In this document: positions 36,026-45,659 of the stretch, piece by piece
Numbering within the stretch: the first letter of the stretch is position 1
Layout of the letters: the number at the start of each line of letters is the position of its first letter
Position numbers and translations under genes: made by a program
Origin: Leptospira kemamanensis
Lineage (GTDB): Bacteria > Spirochaetota > Leptospiria > Leptospirales > Leptospiraceae
DNA length: 64,000 bases
NCBI RefSeq assembly: GCF_004769665.1
Contig: NZ_RQGG01000032.1
Span: forward strand, 186,001-250,000
Direction of reading: 5' to 3'
The notes under the pieces: generated by a model
Seen by the model: only the letters and a program-made list of their open reading frames with translations
What the model was told of the DNA's origin: nothing
Database searches by the model: none

Positions 36026-37999
36026 TTAAGAAATTGACGGTTCCGTCACCGCCGTCATCGCATAACCAGCATAAGCTAGTATTGTTAAAAATAATAAAAT
36101 TCCACCAAAAACGACAGTATTTCTGACGACTGGAGAAATTTTTGATTCTTTTGAAAAAAGATAAATCAGTGAACCTATAAAAGGTAGAAGTAAAATCATC
36201 CAAAAGTAATGATCCATTTTTGCACCTTTCACGGAAAAACGATCTAACATCGCAAGGCCTGTCCAAGCAGCAAAAATAGCAAAAGGTAAAAGATATCCCA
36301 TAATGTGGAAATACCATGTTTTTAAAGTTCCCGGAAAATGAACTCTCCAACCCGATGTGTACATTTTGTTCGTTTGTGCTTCAAAATCTTCTATGTCGAT
36401 CTTTGGTAATTCTGCAGAATTGATTAGTCCTTTACTCGATTCAAATACATCATGAGCAGGAACAATTTTCGCCAAAGATTCTGATGGCATATTCATTTGT
36501 GTTGGCGGGATCGGTTGGTTTTTATACGAACCTAATACAAACTCTTTTAAGTTTGCTTGCACAAACAATGCAAGAAGACCAATACTTGAAGATAAATCGC
36601 CTACATGTGGATAACGAATTCCGGAACAAGATTGTAATGACTCCAAAAAGGGAGGACTCGATACACCATAAGAATTCCCTTCAAAACAATTGCCTACATT
36701 CACAGGTCCACTGAGAGCAATATCACCTCTACCGGAATGATACACTTGGTTATTCCTAACAATATTGTTATTGGAAATCCAAATGTTCTCATCAATATTC
36801 ATAGTAACCAGGATTCCATAATTATTATGATTAAACACCAAATTGTCTTCGACCACATTTTCTAAAGCACCAAGAAGTGCGATACCGTTTCCAATTGAAG
36901 GATATTCTAATTTTTTAGAAGGTGCGTTCGCATTATTGTTATCATAAACAATATTCTTCTTCACAACCATCTGCTTTTGAGGTGGCAATAGTTCACGATC
37001 CAATGTATTTGGACCAATACCTAATTGGTTTTTTCTCCAAATGGAAGATAACAAATAAATATTACCGCTGGAATTTGTTCCCGAATAACCTAATGCATTA
37101 TTCTCAGAAACCACATCATGAATAATCGCATTACATGGATTACATTGCCCTATATAAAAACCAGAATCTGGTGATCCCGATGCATAAGAATGTTCAATGA
37201 GTCCATCTACAGAATCAAATGCATAAACACCATAGTCACCATTGTTATAAGCTGTAATATAAGATCCGCGATATCCTTTTACGCCAGTCCAATATACTCC
37301 ATTTAAGGTTGCATTTCGTGTTGTGATGTTTTCCACAGCTACACCATCAGCACCAACAACCATGATGCCGTTCCCACGTAGGAATTCTCCATCAATGATC
37401 GTAAGGTTTCGGTCTTCTCCTCGAATGGTAATTGATGGAGTTGTGACAGTGACTTCTTCTTTATATATTCCTTTCGCAACTAAAATCAAATCACCAGGGG
37501 AAGCAGCATCCACTGCGTTTTGAATTGTTTTGTATTGGGAAGGAACCTTTCTTGTTACACCAGTCCATTTTTTAGAAATTTTGGACTTTGCCATGTTCGC
37601 CTGAGGATTGTAAGATGCATCACCAATCACAGCTACACCGGTCATCCCTATTTTACCATCGGGAGATGCATGAAAGGAACAAAAATAAGGGAACACACCT
37701 TCTTCTGGGAAAAACACATCCGTATGTGCTCCACGAAACATCGCTAAGTTGCCATATGACGTTTCAGTTGACCAATCTTTGTTAATGGAGATTGCGTTAT
37801 GAGGATTGTTTCCCTCATTCACAAATCGAATTTTCCCACCTTTGTAAGTGCGGATCACTGGTGGATGAAATGCATTGTCCATCATTGTTACATGGACAAA
37901 TGCTGTGTTGGCAGGATCTTCCGAATTGCAAAAATTCAAACCAAAGGTTACGAACATTGCCATGAAGATTCCAATCAAAATCTTTTTGGTTTTTTCCAT
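36026..37999 (-). CDS. Lipoprotein fusion of cupredoxin, NosD-like beta-helix and membrane tail
   Basis: A 657-residue protein with lipobox FGLNFC (Cys24). Residues 30-128 form a cupredoxin with type-1 copper ligands H67, C107, H110 and M119 (YFCSFHASPDGKIGM). Residues about 150-470 are a right-handed parallel beta-helix of the NosD/CASH type (repeats such as GDYGVYAFDSVDGLIEHSYASG). The C-terminal 95 residues contain about four membrane helices, including a PLDc_N-like hairpin. NosD itself helps load copper in N2O reductase maturation; this fusion probably handles copper for the downstream oxidase. It is the first gene of the copper operon, behind the promoter at 38040-38068. Confidence 0.87.
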   Translation of the reverse strand: MEKTKKILIGIFMAMFVTFGLNFCNSEDPANTAFVHVTMMDNAFHPPVIRTYKGGKIRFVNEGNNPHNAISINKDWSTETSYGNLAMFRGAHTDVFFPEEGVFPYFCSFHASPDGKIGMTGVAVIGDASYNPQANMAKSKISKKWTGVTRKVPSQYKTIQNAVDAASPGDLILVAKGIYKEEVTVTTPSITIRGEDRNLTIIDGEFLRGNGIMVVGADGVAVENITTRNATLNGVYWTGVKGYRGSYITAYNNGDYGVYAFDSVDGLIEHSYASGSPDSGFYIGQCNPCNAIIHDVVSENNALGYSGTNSSGNIYLLSSIWRKNQLGIGPNTLDRELLPPQKQMVVKKNIVYDNNNANAPSKKLEYPSIGNGIALLGALENVVEDNLVFNHNNYGILVTMNIDENIWISNNNIVRNNQVYHSGRGDIALSGPVNVGNCFEGNSYGVSSPPFLESLQSCSGIRYPHVGDLSSSIGLLALFVQANLKEFVLGSYKNQPIPPTQMNMPSESLAKIVPAHDVFESSKGLINSAELPKIDIEDFEAQTNKMYTSGWRVHFPGTLKTWYFHIMGYLLPFAIFAAWTGLAMLDRFSVKGAKMDHYFWMILLLPFIGSLIYLFSKESKISPVVRNTVVFGGILLFLTILAYAGYAMTAVTEPSIS

Positions 38000-38014
38000 A
38001 GTTTTTCCCGAAAC

Positions 38015-38068
38015 GTGAGGAATTCCTCACATTTGGAGAATTGTATAATTGTGTTAAAACTTTGTCAA
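38015..38068 (-). promoter_or_regulatory. Near-consensus promoter plus 16-bp palindromic operator of the copper operon
   Basis: Leftward, TTGACA (38063-38068), a 17-bp spacer and TACAAT (38040-38045) form an almost perfect sigma-70 promoter. The perfect palindrome GTGAGGAATTCCTCAC (38015-38030) begins about three bases after the predicted transcript start and ends 15 bases before the ATG at 37999. A repressor bound there would block the first steps of transcription. The TetR protein encoded just upstream (38076-38714) is the obvious candidate. Confidence 0.75.
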
Positions 38069-38075
38069 TGTTAAA

Positions 38076-38714
38076 TCATAGAAAACTGGAAAAATATACC
38101 AAAAGCAGGGTTTTTAATTCGGCCAATACTTGTTTCTTTTCCGCTGGTTTTTTGGTTCGGTGAACGATTTTGATCACCGAATCCACTGACTCGACGATCA
38201 TGAGGGATATATAAAAAGCACGTTTTTCGTTCACTTTTGGAAACATCGTTAAAATTACTTTTTTGGCCAATGTCTTTGCGAAACGTTCGTTACTCTCAAT
38301 GTCCAAATGTAATAAAGCTTCATTTGTGTATAAAATTGAATTGATGAGGCGATACCCTTTCACCTCATTTAACGTTTGTTCAAAGGCAATGAGTGTAAAA
38401 TCTACAAATTCTGGGGTAAATTTCTTGTTTCGTTTTAGTTCTTTTGTCAGTTTTTCAAAAAAAAGATCATGCATAATCAAATAACAATTTTCTGCATGAG
38501 AATAGATGATGGACTCTTTATTCGGAAAAAATTGATAAATAGATCCAACAGAAATTCCACTTCTTTCTGCAATTAAGTCAGTTGTCAAATCATCATACCC
38601 AACCTCACCTAATAATTGTATGGCTGTTTCCACAATTTTTTGGTAACGTTCTTTGGAACGTTTTTGTTGTGGGACTTTTCTAGGATTAACCACAGGATTC
38701 ATGTTTGGGTTCAT
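38076..38714 (-). CDS. TetR/AcrR family transcriptional regulator
   Basis: A 212-residue regulator; the TetR helix-turn-helix is at about residues 25-70 (IVETAIQLLGEVGYDDLTT, ERSGISVGSIYQFFPNKESII). The C-terminal domain is of unknown ligand specificity. It is the last gene of the TolC-MacA-MacB run (its start overlaps the macB stop by 4 bp). It lies immediately before the copper operon promoter with its palindrome, so it may control the efflux pump, the copper genes, or both. Confidence 0.88.
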   Translation of the reverse strand: MNPNMNPVVNPRKVPQQKRSKERYQKIVETAIQLLGEVGYDDLTTDLIAERSGISVGSIYQFFPNKESIIYSHAENCYLIMHDLFFEKLTKELKRNKKFTPEFVDFTLIAFEQTLNEVKGYRLINSILYTNEALLHLDIESNERFAKTLAKKVILTMFPKVNEKRAFYISLMIVESVDSVIKIVHRTKKPAEKKQVLAELKTLLLVYFSSFL

Positions 38715-40657
38715 TCGGATCTTAACGCAACAATTGGACTTAGTTTTGCGGCATATTCAGAAGGCCACCAACCAAACAAAATCCCAATCGTTATGGAAAA
38801 CAAAAAAGCAAATCCAATGGAAGGAAAGGATAAAACAATTGTCCATCCAAAGTATTCTTGTAAAAAAAGAACTGCTAAAATACCAAAAACTAGTCCTACA
38901 ATCCCACCAGTGAGACTTGTCAAAGTTGATTCAATTAAAAATTGCAAACGAATGTCCGATTCTCTTGCACCTAGAGCTTTTCTAAGTCCAATTTCTTTTG
39001 TCCTTTCTTTTACAGATACCAACATGATATTCATAATTCCGATACCACCAACTAACAATGAAACTGTGGCGAGTGCAATGAGTAAGGTTGACATGGTTTG
39101 ATTGGTTTCCGAAACAGCAGATTGGATATCGGCCATGCTCATCACTTGATAAATATTCCCCATCGATTCGTTCGTTCCGTGCCTTTCGTGTAAAAATCGT
39201 TTCATTGCTGAAATAAAATCATCTGAGGATTCGTTTGGATCTAATTCCATTTCTAAGTTATCAACAGCATCTTTATTGAGTAACCTTCGCATCGCAGTGT
39301 TTAGTGGTACGAGTACAACATCATCTTGGTCACGAAAACCAGTGGAGCCTTTCTCTGGTAATTGTCCAATCACTCGAAACGAAACTCGATTGATTTTTAG
39401 ATACGTTCCAACAGGATTTTTACCTTCATACAATTCACGTACGACGGTATTTCCTACAAGGCAAACCAATGCCCTTTTGATATCTTCCTCTTCCGTAAAA
39501 AATCTTCCTTCTGTTGGCTCCAAATTACGAAGAGTTTCATAATTGGCACTGGCACCTGTCACAAAGCTATTCCAGTTTCGATTCCCAAACACAAGTTGTG
39601 CTCTTCCATTCACAACAGCAGAGATTTGTTTGACCTCAGGGAATTTTTTTTGAACAGCAGGAACATCATAAATATCCAAACGATTGACTGTCCCTGCTTC
39701 TAAGGATACACCTCCACTTCGCATCCCACCTGTACGGACAATCACCAAATTAGCACCTAACGAAGAAAACTGTTCTTCTACTGATTTTTTGGCGCCTTCT
39801 CCCAAAGCCATTACCGAAATCACACACACAACACCAAACAAAATTCCTAGTGCCGATAAAAAGGTCCGTAGTCGATTGGATGTGAGAGAAAATAAGGACT
39901 GCTTCAATATTCCTTGAATCAATTTCCAACCAGTTTTCCTTCTTAACGAATTCTGAAAGGAAGTTTGAATATCTCTCTTTTTTTTCTTGGATTCTTCTTT
40001 AACAATTTGTCCATCACTGACATGAATGATTCGATCACAATACTCTGCCATTTCTGGTTCATGAGTGACCATGACAATGGTTTTGCCTTCTGCGTGTAAT
40101 CTTTGTAACTCCAACATGATTTCTATTTTACTTTTAGAATCCAAATTTCCAGTAGGTTCATCCGCAAAAATGATGGGAGGATCATTTAACAATGCTCTTG
40201 CGATCGCTACTCTTTGTTGTTGTCCACCAGAAAGTTCATTCGGCGTATGTTGGATTCTATTTTGAAGACCCACTTTTGTTAACTGTGCTTCTGCAACTAA
40301 ATATGGATCTTCGATCTCTGTATACAAAGCAGGCAAAAAAACATTTTGAAGAGCATTTGATTTTGCCAAAAGATGGAATTGTTGGAACACAAAACCAATC
40401 ATACTTCCACGGATATCGGACAATACATTGGAAGATTCATTTTCCACTCGTCTGCCAAACAATTTGTAACTACCACTATCGGCATGGTCAAGAAGTCCCA
40501 TCACTTGTAATAAGGTCGATTTCCCAGAACCAGACGGGCCCATGATGGCAACAAATTCGCCAGGTTTGATTTCTAAATTGATCCGATTTAAAACGGAAAA
40601 TTTGGAATTTCCGATTTGATAGGACTTAGATAAATTTTTAATATCAATTGCTAACAA
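38711..40657 (-). CDS. macB: MacB-type ABC transporter (fused ATPase and permease)
   Basis: A 648-residue protein: ATPase domain first (Walker A GPSGSGKST, about residues 38-46; signature LSGGQQQR; Walker B IIFADEPTGNLD), a linker, then a permease with one helix, a large periplasmic domain (about 290-520) and three C-terminal helices (FtsX fold). This is the MacB layout. The start is a TTG at 40657, because the nearby ATG is out of frame. With the MacA-like and TolC-like proteins encoded upstream it forms a tripartite export pump across both membranes. The substrate is unknown. Confidence 0.9.
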   Translation of the reverse strand: MLAIDIKNLSKSYQIGNSKFSVLNRINLEIKPGEFVAIMGPSGSGKSTLLQVMGLLDHADSGSYKLFGRRVENESSNVLSDIRGSMIGFVFQQFHLLAKSNALQNVFLPALYTEIEDPYLVAEAQLTKVGLQNRIQHTPNELSGGQQQRVAIARALLNDPPIIFADEPTGNLDSKSKIEIMLELQRLHAEGKTIVMVTHEPEMAEYCDRIIHVSDGQIVKEESKKKKRDIQTSFQNSLRRKTGWKLIQGILKQSLFSLTSNRLRTFLSALGILFGVVCVISVMALGEGAKKSVEEQFSSLGANLVIVRTGGMRSGGVSLEAGTVNRLDIYDVPAVQKKFPEVKQISAVVNGRAQLVFGNRNWNSFVTGASANYETLRNLEPTEGRFFTEEEDIKRALVCLVGNTVVRELYEGKNPVGTYLKINRVSFRVIGQLPEKGSTGFRDQDDVVLVPLNTAMRRLLNKDAVDNLEMELDPNESSDDFISAMKRFLHERHGTNESMGNIYQVMSMADIQSAVSETNQTMSTLLIALATVSLLVGGIGIMNIMLVSVKERTKEIGLRKALGARESDIRLQFLIESTLTSLTGGIVGLVFGILAVLFLQEYFGWTIVLSFPSIGFAFLFSITIGILFGWWPSEYAAKLSPIVALRSE

Positions 40658-40660
40658 ACA

Positions 40661-41611
40661 TTATCTCTTTGGAATTTTGGGAGAGGAAAAAGGTCCACCA
40701 CTGGCACTGGCTTTTTTTGATTCTTGGATTTTTTTCTTTCGATACACCAAGTCTCCTTCCTCGATGCCTGAAAATACTGCGGTATTTTGATCGTCCGAAA
40801 AACCAATGTTAACGAATGTTTCTTTATATAAATCGTTTTCCTTAAGAAGGATCACAGCTTTGTCATTTGTACGTTTAATGAAATCATTTGGAACAAGTAA
40901 TACATTTTTCTCTTCTGACAAAATGAAATCCACAGTAATGGTCATACCACTACGTAAATAACCAGGGATGAAATTTAATTCCAAATCAACATTGTACATA
41001 GTTACATTGTTCTCGATAACAGCTTCGTAACCGATATGTTTGACCTTCGCTTGGATTGCCTCATTGGAAAAAGAATCAACTATGATTTTTGCATTTTGCC
41101 CAATCTTAATTTTGGATAAATCTGTTTCATCTACCTTCGCTTGCACCATTAAGTTATCAGACAAAACATACATGATATCTTGTTGTGTCACAGTCTGTCC
41201 TGGGCTAATATTGGATGCAATCACCAAACCTCGTAAAGGTGAAATAACGGGAGTTGGTTTATAAAAATCTTCCCACTTCTTTAATTCTTCAACTCCCTTC
41301 GCTCTGGCCGCATCCAAAAGTGCAGCTCGTTCGGTTGAACTCATCCAAGCAAGAATTTTACCTTTCCCCACTTGATTCCCTTCTTCCACTAAAATAGATT
41401 CCACCCTTCCTGCGATCGGTGGTTTGATCTCCAATCGATTTTTAGGAATGGCAGTCCCTGTAGCACGGACAGTCACAATCAAATCACCACGTGTGACCGT
41501 GGCCGATTCCATTTTAAATTCCTGTTTTGATTTTTGATAACCAAATACATAATATAAACTTGCAGAAACAATGACAACCAGTATGGATAAATAGAGTTTA
41601 GTCTTCATCAA
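40661..41611 (-). CDS. MacA/HlyD-family periplasmic adaptor
   Basis: A 316-residue membrane fusion protein with one N-terminal helix, a biotinyl-lipoyl-like domain (IKPPIAGRVESILVEEGNQVGKGKILAWM, split at residues 62-90 and again LRGLVIASNISPGQ near 125), and a beta-barrel domain. The alpha-helical hairpin between the lipoyl halves is short. It connects MacB with the TolC-like channel. Its start overlaps the tolC-like stop by 14 bp. Confidence 0.88.
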   Translation of the reverse strand: MMKTKLYLSILVVIVSASLYYVFGYQKSKQEFKMESATVTRGDLIVTVRATGTAIPKNRLEIKPPIAGRVESILVEEGNQVGKGKILAWMSSTERAALLDAARAKGVEELKKWEDFYKPTPVISPLRGLVIASNISPGQTVTQQDIMYVLSDNLMVQAKVDETDLSKIKIGQNAKIIVDSFSNEAIQAKVKHIGYEAVIENNVTMYNVDLELNFIPGYLRSGMTITVDFILSEEKNVLLVPNDFIKRTNDKAVILLKENDLYKETFVNIGFSDDQNTAVFSGIEEGDLVYRKKKIQESKKASASGGPFSSPKIPKR

Positions 41612-42953
41612 AACATTTTCCTAAATTGCGAAGGTAAGTAGCTTCTGCCAAACTGAGATCTCGTTTGCCAATCAGTAAGTTTTTTTCTCTGTTGATTAAA
41701 TCATTTTCAATGATATCCCAGTTTTCAAAGCTAATTAAACCATTGGAATACTGGGACCTTGCAATCGTAGCTCTAATTTCAGAAGCTTTATAAAATTCTG
41801 TCAAAATCAATAATTGTTCCGATGCATTTTTAAAATTCAAATAAGACTGTTCTAAGGAAAAGGATAATAAATTTTTTTTTGAATCACGAGTATGGATCGA
41901 TTTTTCGTATTCTGATTTCGCAATTTTAACATTATAATAATCTCTACCACCGTTAAACAAAGGATAGGTCAAATTGACTCCAAAACTATAATTCCTTGGT
42001 TTTGGTAACCAAACATCATCCTGTCTTGTCACAGTGGCACTCAAGTTAAGGTCTGGATAAAATCCTGCTTCTGCAACCCCGATATTTGCCTGAGCAGCGC
42101 GAACCTTGGATTGTTCGGCCATAATGGAAGGGTGAGCTTCTAATAATGTGTTCTTTTCCGATTCGCTAAATTTTTTTTCAATCACTGGTTCGTAAATTAA
42201 GTTAGTCTCAAGTGAAATTTCGATTGGGGTCGCAATGACCCTTTCAATTTCTCTCCAATTGGTTTGAAACAATCGTTCAGCAAAAGAAACTTCGTATTCC
42301 GATTGTTTCACGAAGGATTCGCTGAGTAAAAAACTTCCTTTATGTTCTCGACCTACTTCATACCGAAGTTTCACCAAATCACGGTTTCTCGATCGTCTTT
42401 CTTTAATTTTGATGGAAAGTTGATGAAGTTCTTTGGCATATAAAGCTTGTGAATATGCGGATTTTAATTCAAAACAAATTTTTAGTTTTGAATCATTTAA
42501 TGTTTGTTTGGCTGCTTGAAGTAATGCTTCTGTTTTTTCAATTCCACTTTTATCACGAAAACCTGCAAATAAATTTTGATTGGTACTTAAACCTAAGGAA
42601 TACCGATTCACTGCCGTGGGACGAGATTCCCCCGTTGTTGTTCCAGATGTTTGAGTTTGGTTAGATGCACTTGCTCCACTGATCAAAGGATCGTTTACAG
42701 TTCCCGATCCACTAAAATTAGCTGACGATTGTCTTGCCGATGCCAGGACATTCACTGTTGGCAAATATCCCGCATAACTTTTTTCATTTTCGTAAAATGC
42801 TTTGTCGTAATCTGCTTTCACAGATAAATATTCAGGGTTAAATTGAATTGCTTTTTGCCATAACTCTTTGAGTTGGATTGGTTTTGTCACTTCTGCTTCT
42901 AAAACAATTTGGTTCATAAACAGAAATAGAAATGAAAACGATAGGAATTTCAC
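41598..42953 (-). CDS. TolC-family outer membrane efflux protein
   Basis: A 451-residue protein with signal peptide (start is a GTG at 42951-42953; cleavage near residue 20) and two OEP repeats of long helices with the usual motifs (LSLSTNQNLFAGFRDKSG, NLSATVTRQDDVW, LTYPLFNGGRDYYN). A Ser/Thr/Gly-rich insertion (about residues 75-110) replaces a loop of the barrel. It is the first gene of the tolC-macA-macB-tetR operon, and so the outer membrane channel of that pump. Confidence 0.9.
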   Translation of the reverse strand: MKFLSFSFLFLFMNQIVLEAEVTKPIQLKELWQKAIQFNPEYLSVKADYDKAFYENEKSYAGYLPTVNVLASARQSSANFSGSGTVNDPLISGASASNQTQTSGTTTGESRPTAVNRYSLGLSTNQNLFAGFRDKSGIEKTEALLQAAKQTLNDSKLKICFELKSAYSQALYAKELHQLSIKIKERRSRNRDLVKLRYEVGREHKGSFLLSESFVKQSEYEVSFAERLFQTNWREIERVIATPIEISLETNLIYEPVIEKKFSESEKNTLLEAHPSIMAEQSKVRAAQANIGVAEAGFYPDLNLSATVTRQDDVWLPKPRNYSFGVNLTYPLFNGGRDYYNVKIAKSEYEKSIHTRDSKKNLLSFSLEQSYLNFKNASEQLLILTEFYKASEIRATIARSQYSNGLISFENWDIIENDLINREKNLLIGKRDLSLAEATYLRNLGKCFDED

Positions 42954-43042
42954 TATATACTAAACCCAGTTTCTATCGAAAAAGTTCCGAGATTTTCAAA
43001 AAAAATTAACATTCACTCGTTTACCCAATCCAATTTCTGATC

Positions 43043-43966
43043 TCACCAACTTCCAGAGCTTCCACCGCCTCCAAAACTTCCTCCACCACCACGGAATCCA
43101 CCAGAACTCCCACTACTTGACCAACCGCCACTGCTACTTCCCGAAGACATTTTAAACTTACCATTCCGCATTCGAGCTCTGCCATGGGGTGTGAAGAGAT
43201 GATACAGTTTATATAAACCGACTCCAATCGCATAGGTAAGAAACACAGCCGCACCCACATTGGCACCATGGATGGCCGTTGGAAACAAACTCCAAAAAGG
43301 AAACAAAAAGAAATACACGAACCATCCAACATAAGGTGCGTTTGCTGCAAAATAAGTAAAAATACTCAAAACAAAAACGACAAAAAAGGATAGGAAAATT
43401 TTTAAACCAAGAGGTATCTCTTCACTGGCACCAGACAGCTCACCCAGAAAGGATAATGGACCCAGATGAGAATAATCTTTTTTTTCGGGCATTTGGTATT
43501 CCCCTTCGATGGCACCTAGAATCGCTTTGATTCCGTTTTTGATTCCCATATCAAATTCTCCTCTTTTAAAGGAAGGTTTGATTTCATTTTCAATGATATG
43601 GTGACACAAAACATCCGTTAATGCCCCTTCTAAACCATAACCAACTTCAATTCTTAATTTGCGATCATCTTTTGCAATGAGTAACAGAACTCCATTGTCT
43701 TTTCCTTTTTGACCTAGTTTCCATTCCTCTGCTACTCGAATGGAATACTCCTCTAAATTTTCCCCTTCCAAGGAAGAAAAAAGATATACTGCAATTTGAT
43801 TGGAAGTTTTTTTCTCATGGTCTTTTAGTTGTTTTTCTAGGGCAGAAACAAAGTCAGATGAAAGAGTCCAAGTTTCATCGGTGACTCTTGTCTTTAGATT
43901 CGGGACATCTCTAGAAAATAGTAAAATCGGAAAAAGAAGTAAGAAAGAAACCAATATCCTTTGCAT
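43043..43966 (-). CDS. TPM domain protein, YgcG family
   Basis: A 307-residue protein with a signal peptide (about 1-19), a periplasmic TPM domain (25-155; VTDETWTLSS, GQKGKDNGVLLLIAKDDRKLRIEVGYGLEGALTD split over residues 90-125), two to three membrane helices (about 185-250) and a Gly/Ser-rich tail ending SFGGGGSSGSW, the family hallmark. TPM domains are linked to photosystem repair in plants and to membrane-associated processes in bacteria; the role here is unknown. It lies 46 bp after the SulP gene in the same direction. Confidence 0.88.
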   Translation of the reverse strand: MQRILVSFLLLFPILLFSRDVPNLKTRVTDETWTLSSDFVSALEKQLKDHEKKTSNQIAVYLFSSLEGENLEEYSIRVAEEWKLGQKGKDNGVLLLIAKDDRKLRIEVGYGLEGALTDVLCHHIIENEIKPSFKRGEFDMGIKNGIKAILGAIEGEYQMPEKKDYSHLGPLSFLGELSGASEEIPLGLKIFLSFFVVFVLSIFTYFAANAPYVGWFVYFFLFPFWSLFPTAIHGANVGAAVFLTYAIGVGLYKLYHLFTPHGRARMRNGKFKMSSGSSSGGWSSSGSSGGFRGGGGSFGGGGSSGSW

Positions 43967-44011
43967 AAAGGAATATTGGTTTAGGAAAAGATGTTTACAA
44001 GAATTTTTTTA

Positions 44012-45619
44012 CTACTTTTGAATTCGAGTAGCACCGTAATAGGCAGAGATAGGTTTCAAATCTTCAAAACCGATCAAATTCACCTGACCCCCACGTTCTT
44101 CGTAATCTCTCTTAAAAGTTTGCAAAAACTCAATAGCTGAAAAACCAATCATCTTTACATTTTCATCAAACTTAAGATCCACACGTTCCCCTGGTGCGAT
44201 TTTGCGAAGTAACAACTTCAACGAAATCATATTGGAAAAAAGTAAGGCATGTTTTACATCCAGAGTATGGATTTTATTTTCTGATTTTTTTGTAATGTCT
44301 GCTACAAAAATATAGCGAAACGAAACACCAAAATACATTTGGATCAAAATCGCTGTTACAATTCCACAAAAAACACCAACTAACAAATCCTCAACGATTG
44401 TAACCACTACTGTCACTAAAAAAATGACTATTTGGTCCCAACCTTTTTTGTAAGTTTCCTGAAAGACATGAGGAGATGCCAATCGGAGTCCCACCATAAT
44501 CAAAATTCCAGCAAGTGATGCCAATGGGATTCTATGGATGAGTTCAGGAAGTAAAACAATAAACAATAACAAAAAGATTCCATGGAAAAAATTGGACCAT
44601 CTTGTTTTTGCCCCATTTTCCATGTTAGCCGAAGAACGAACGACTTCCGCGATTATGGGTAATCCTCCGATCCAACCTAATAGAAAATTTCCAATTCCTT
44701 TTGCGACAAGTTCCTGATCCATATTCGATTTTCTACGATACGGATCATTATTATCAACTGCTGTTGCGGTTAACAAAGATTCTATGCTAGCAATGAGTGC
44801 GATGGTAACAACCATCACCCAAAATACTCCATCCTTCCATCTAGAAAAGTTGGGAAAACTTAATCCTTCATAAATATGGTTTGGTAAATTCACCAATTTT
44901 TCAGGTCCAATTTTATAAGTATGATCAAGTAAGGAGTAAGAATGTGTGTCAGCTAAATCAAAAACAAAACCTAAAACAATCCCAACTAACACAGCAACAA
45001 GAGGTGCCGGAAGTTTTTTAAAGATAGGGTTTTTAATTTTAGTCAAAATGGCGATGATCACAATCGCAGAGAGCCCAATGATGGCCACTTCTGGATTTAC
45101 ATTCACGATACTGGATGGAATCTCTAACAAAAGACCTAAAATCGTTTTGGCGTTAGGCGTGATACCGAGAGCCACATAAAATTGTTTGGATATGATGATG
45201 ATCCCAATGGCTGCCATCATCCCATGTACAGCAGAAATTGGAAAATATACAGTGAGATTTCCTGCTTTGGATAAACCCAGTAGAACTTGAATGGCACCCG
45301 CGATCACAATCGCAGCAAGAGTCAGTTCAAAACCTAATTTGGCATCACCACCACCCAATACAAAAATGGAATTTAAGACAACAGCAATGAGTCCCGCTGC
45401 AGGCCCGTTGATGGTGAGATGGGATCCGCTAAACAGGGATACAAAAATCCCACCCACAATTCCGGAAAAAATACCAGCCATAGGTGGTGCCCCGGAGGCA
45501 AGTGAGATCCCCAAACAAAGGGGAAGTGCAATAAGAAAAACAACAAAACCGGACACAATGTCCGTTCGCCAGTTTTCTTTTAAACCGGGTAACCAATCTT
45601 TTGGTTTTTCTTTGTTCAT
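44012..45619 (-). CDS. SulP-family inorganic anion transporter
   Basis: A 535-residue protein with 10-14 membrane helices and the SulP signature (LPLCLGISLASGAPPMAGIFSGIVGG near the N-terminus, GPAAGLIAV, EVVRSSANMENGAKTRWSN). A shortened STAS-like C-terminal domain follows (about 450-535). SulP proteins move sulfate, bicarbonate or other anions; its position next to an SbtA-like bicarbonate permease favours bicarbonate, by inference. A DISM-AraC regulator gene ends 40 bp upstream in the same direction. Confidence 0.9.
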   Translation of the reverse strand: MNKEKPKDWLPGLKENWRTDIVSGFVVFLIALPLCLGISLASGAPPMAGIFSGIVGGIFVSLFSGSHLTINGPAAGLIAVVLNSIFVLGGGDAKLGFELTLAAIVIAGAIQVLLGLSKAGNLTVYFPISAVHGMMAAIGIIIISKQFYVALGITPNAKTILGLLLEIPSSIVNVNPEVAIIGLSAIVIIAILTKIKNPIFKKLPAPLVAVLVGIVLGFVFDLADTHSYSLLDHTYKIGPEKLVNLPNHIYEGLSFPNFSRWKDGVFWVMVVTIALIASIESLLTATAVDNNDPYRRKSNMDQELVAKGIGNFLLGWIGGLPIIAEVVRSSANMENGAKTRWSNFFHGIFLLLFIVLLPELIHRIPLASLAGILIMVGLRLASPHVFQETYKKGWDQIVIFLVTVVVTIVEDLLVGVFCGIVTAILIQMYFGVSFRYIFVADITKKSENKIHTLDVKHALLFSNMISLKLLLRKIAPGERVDLKFDENVKMIGFSAIEFLQTFKRDYEERGGQVNLIGFEDLKPISAYYGATRIQK

Positions 45620-45659
45620 AGGAATTTCCTCTTCTGTATCGAATTACTTTTTTATTTAT

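Noticed and set aside
36026..37999. Part of a nitrous oxide reductase (nos) cluster because of the NosD-like domain
   Set aside because: No nosZ, nosF, nosY or nosR is present; the beta-helix is fused to a cupredoxin and a membrane tail.
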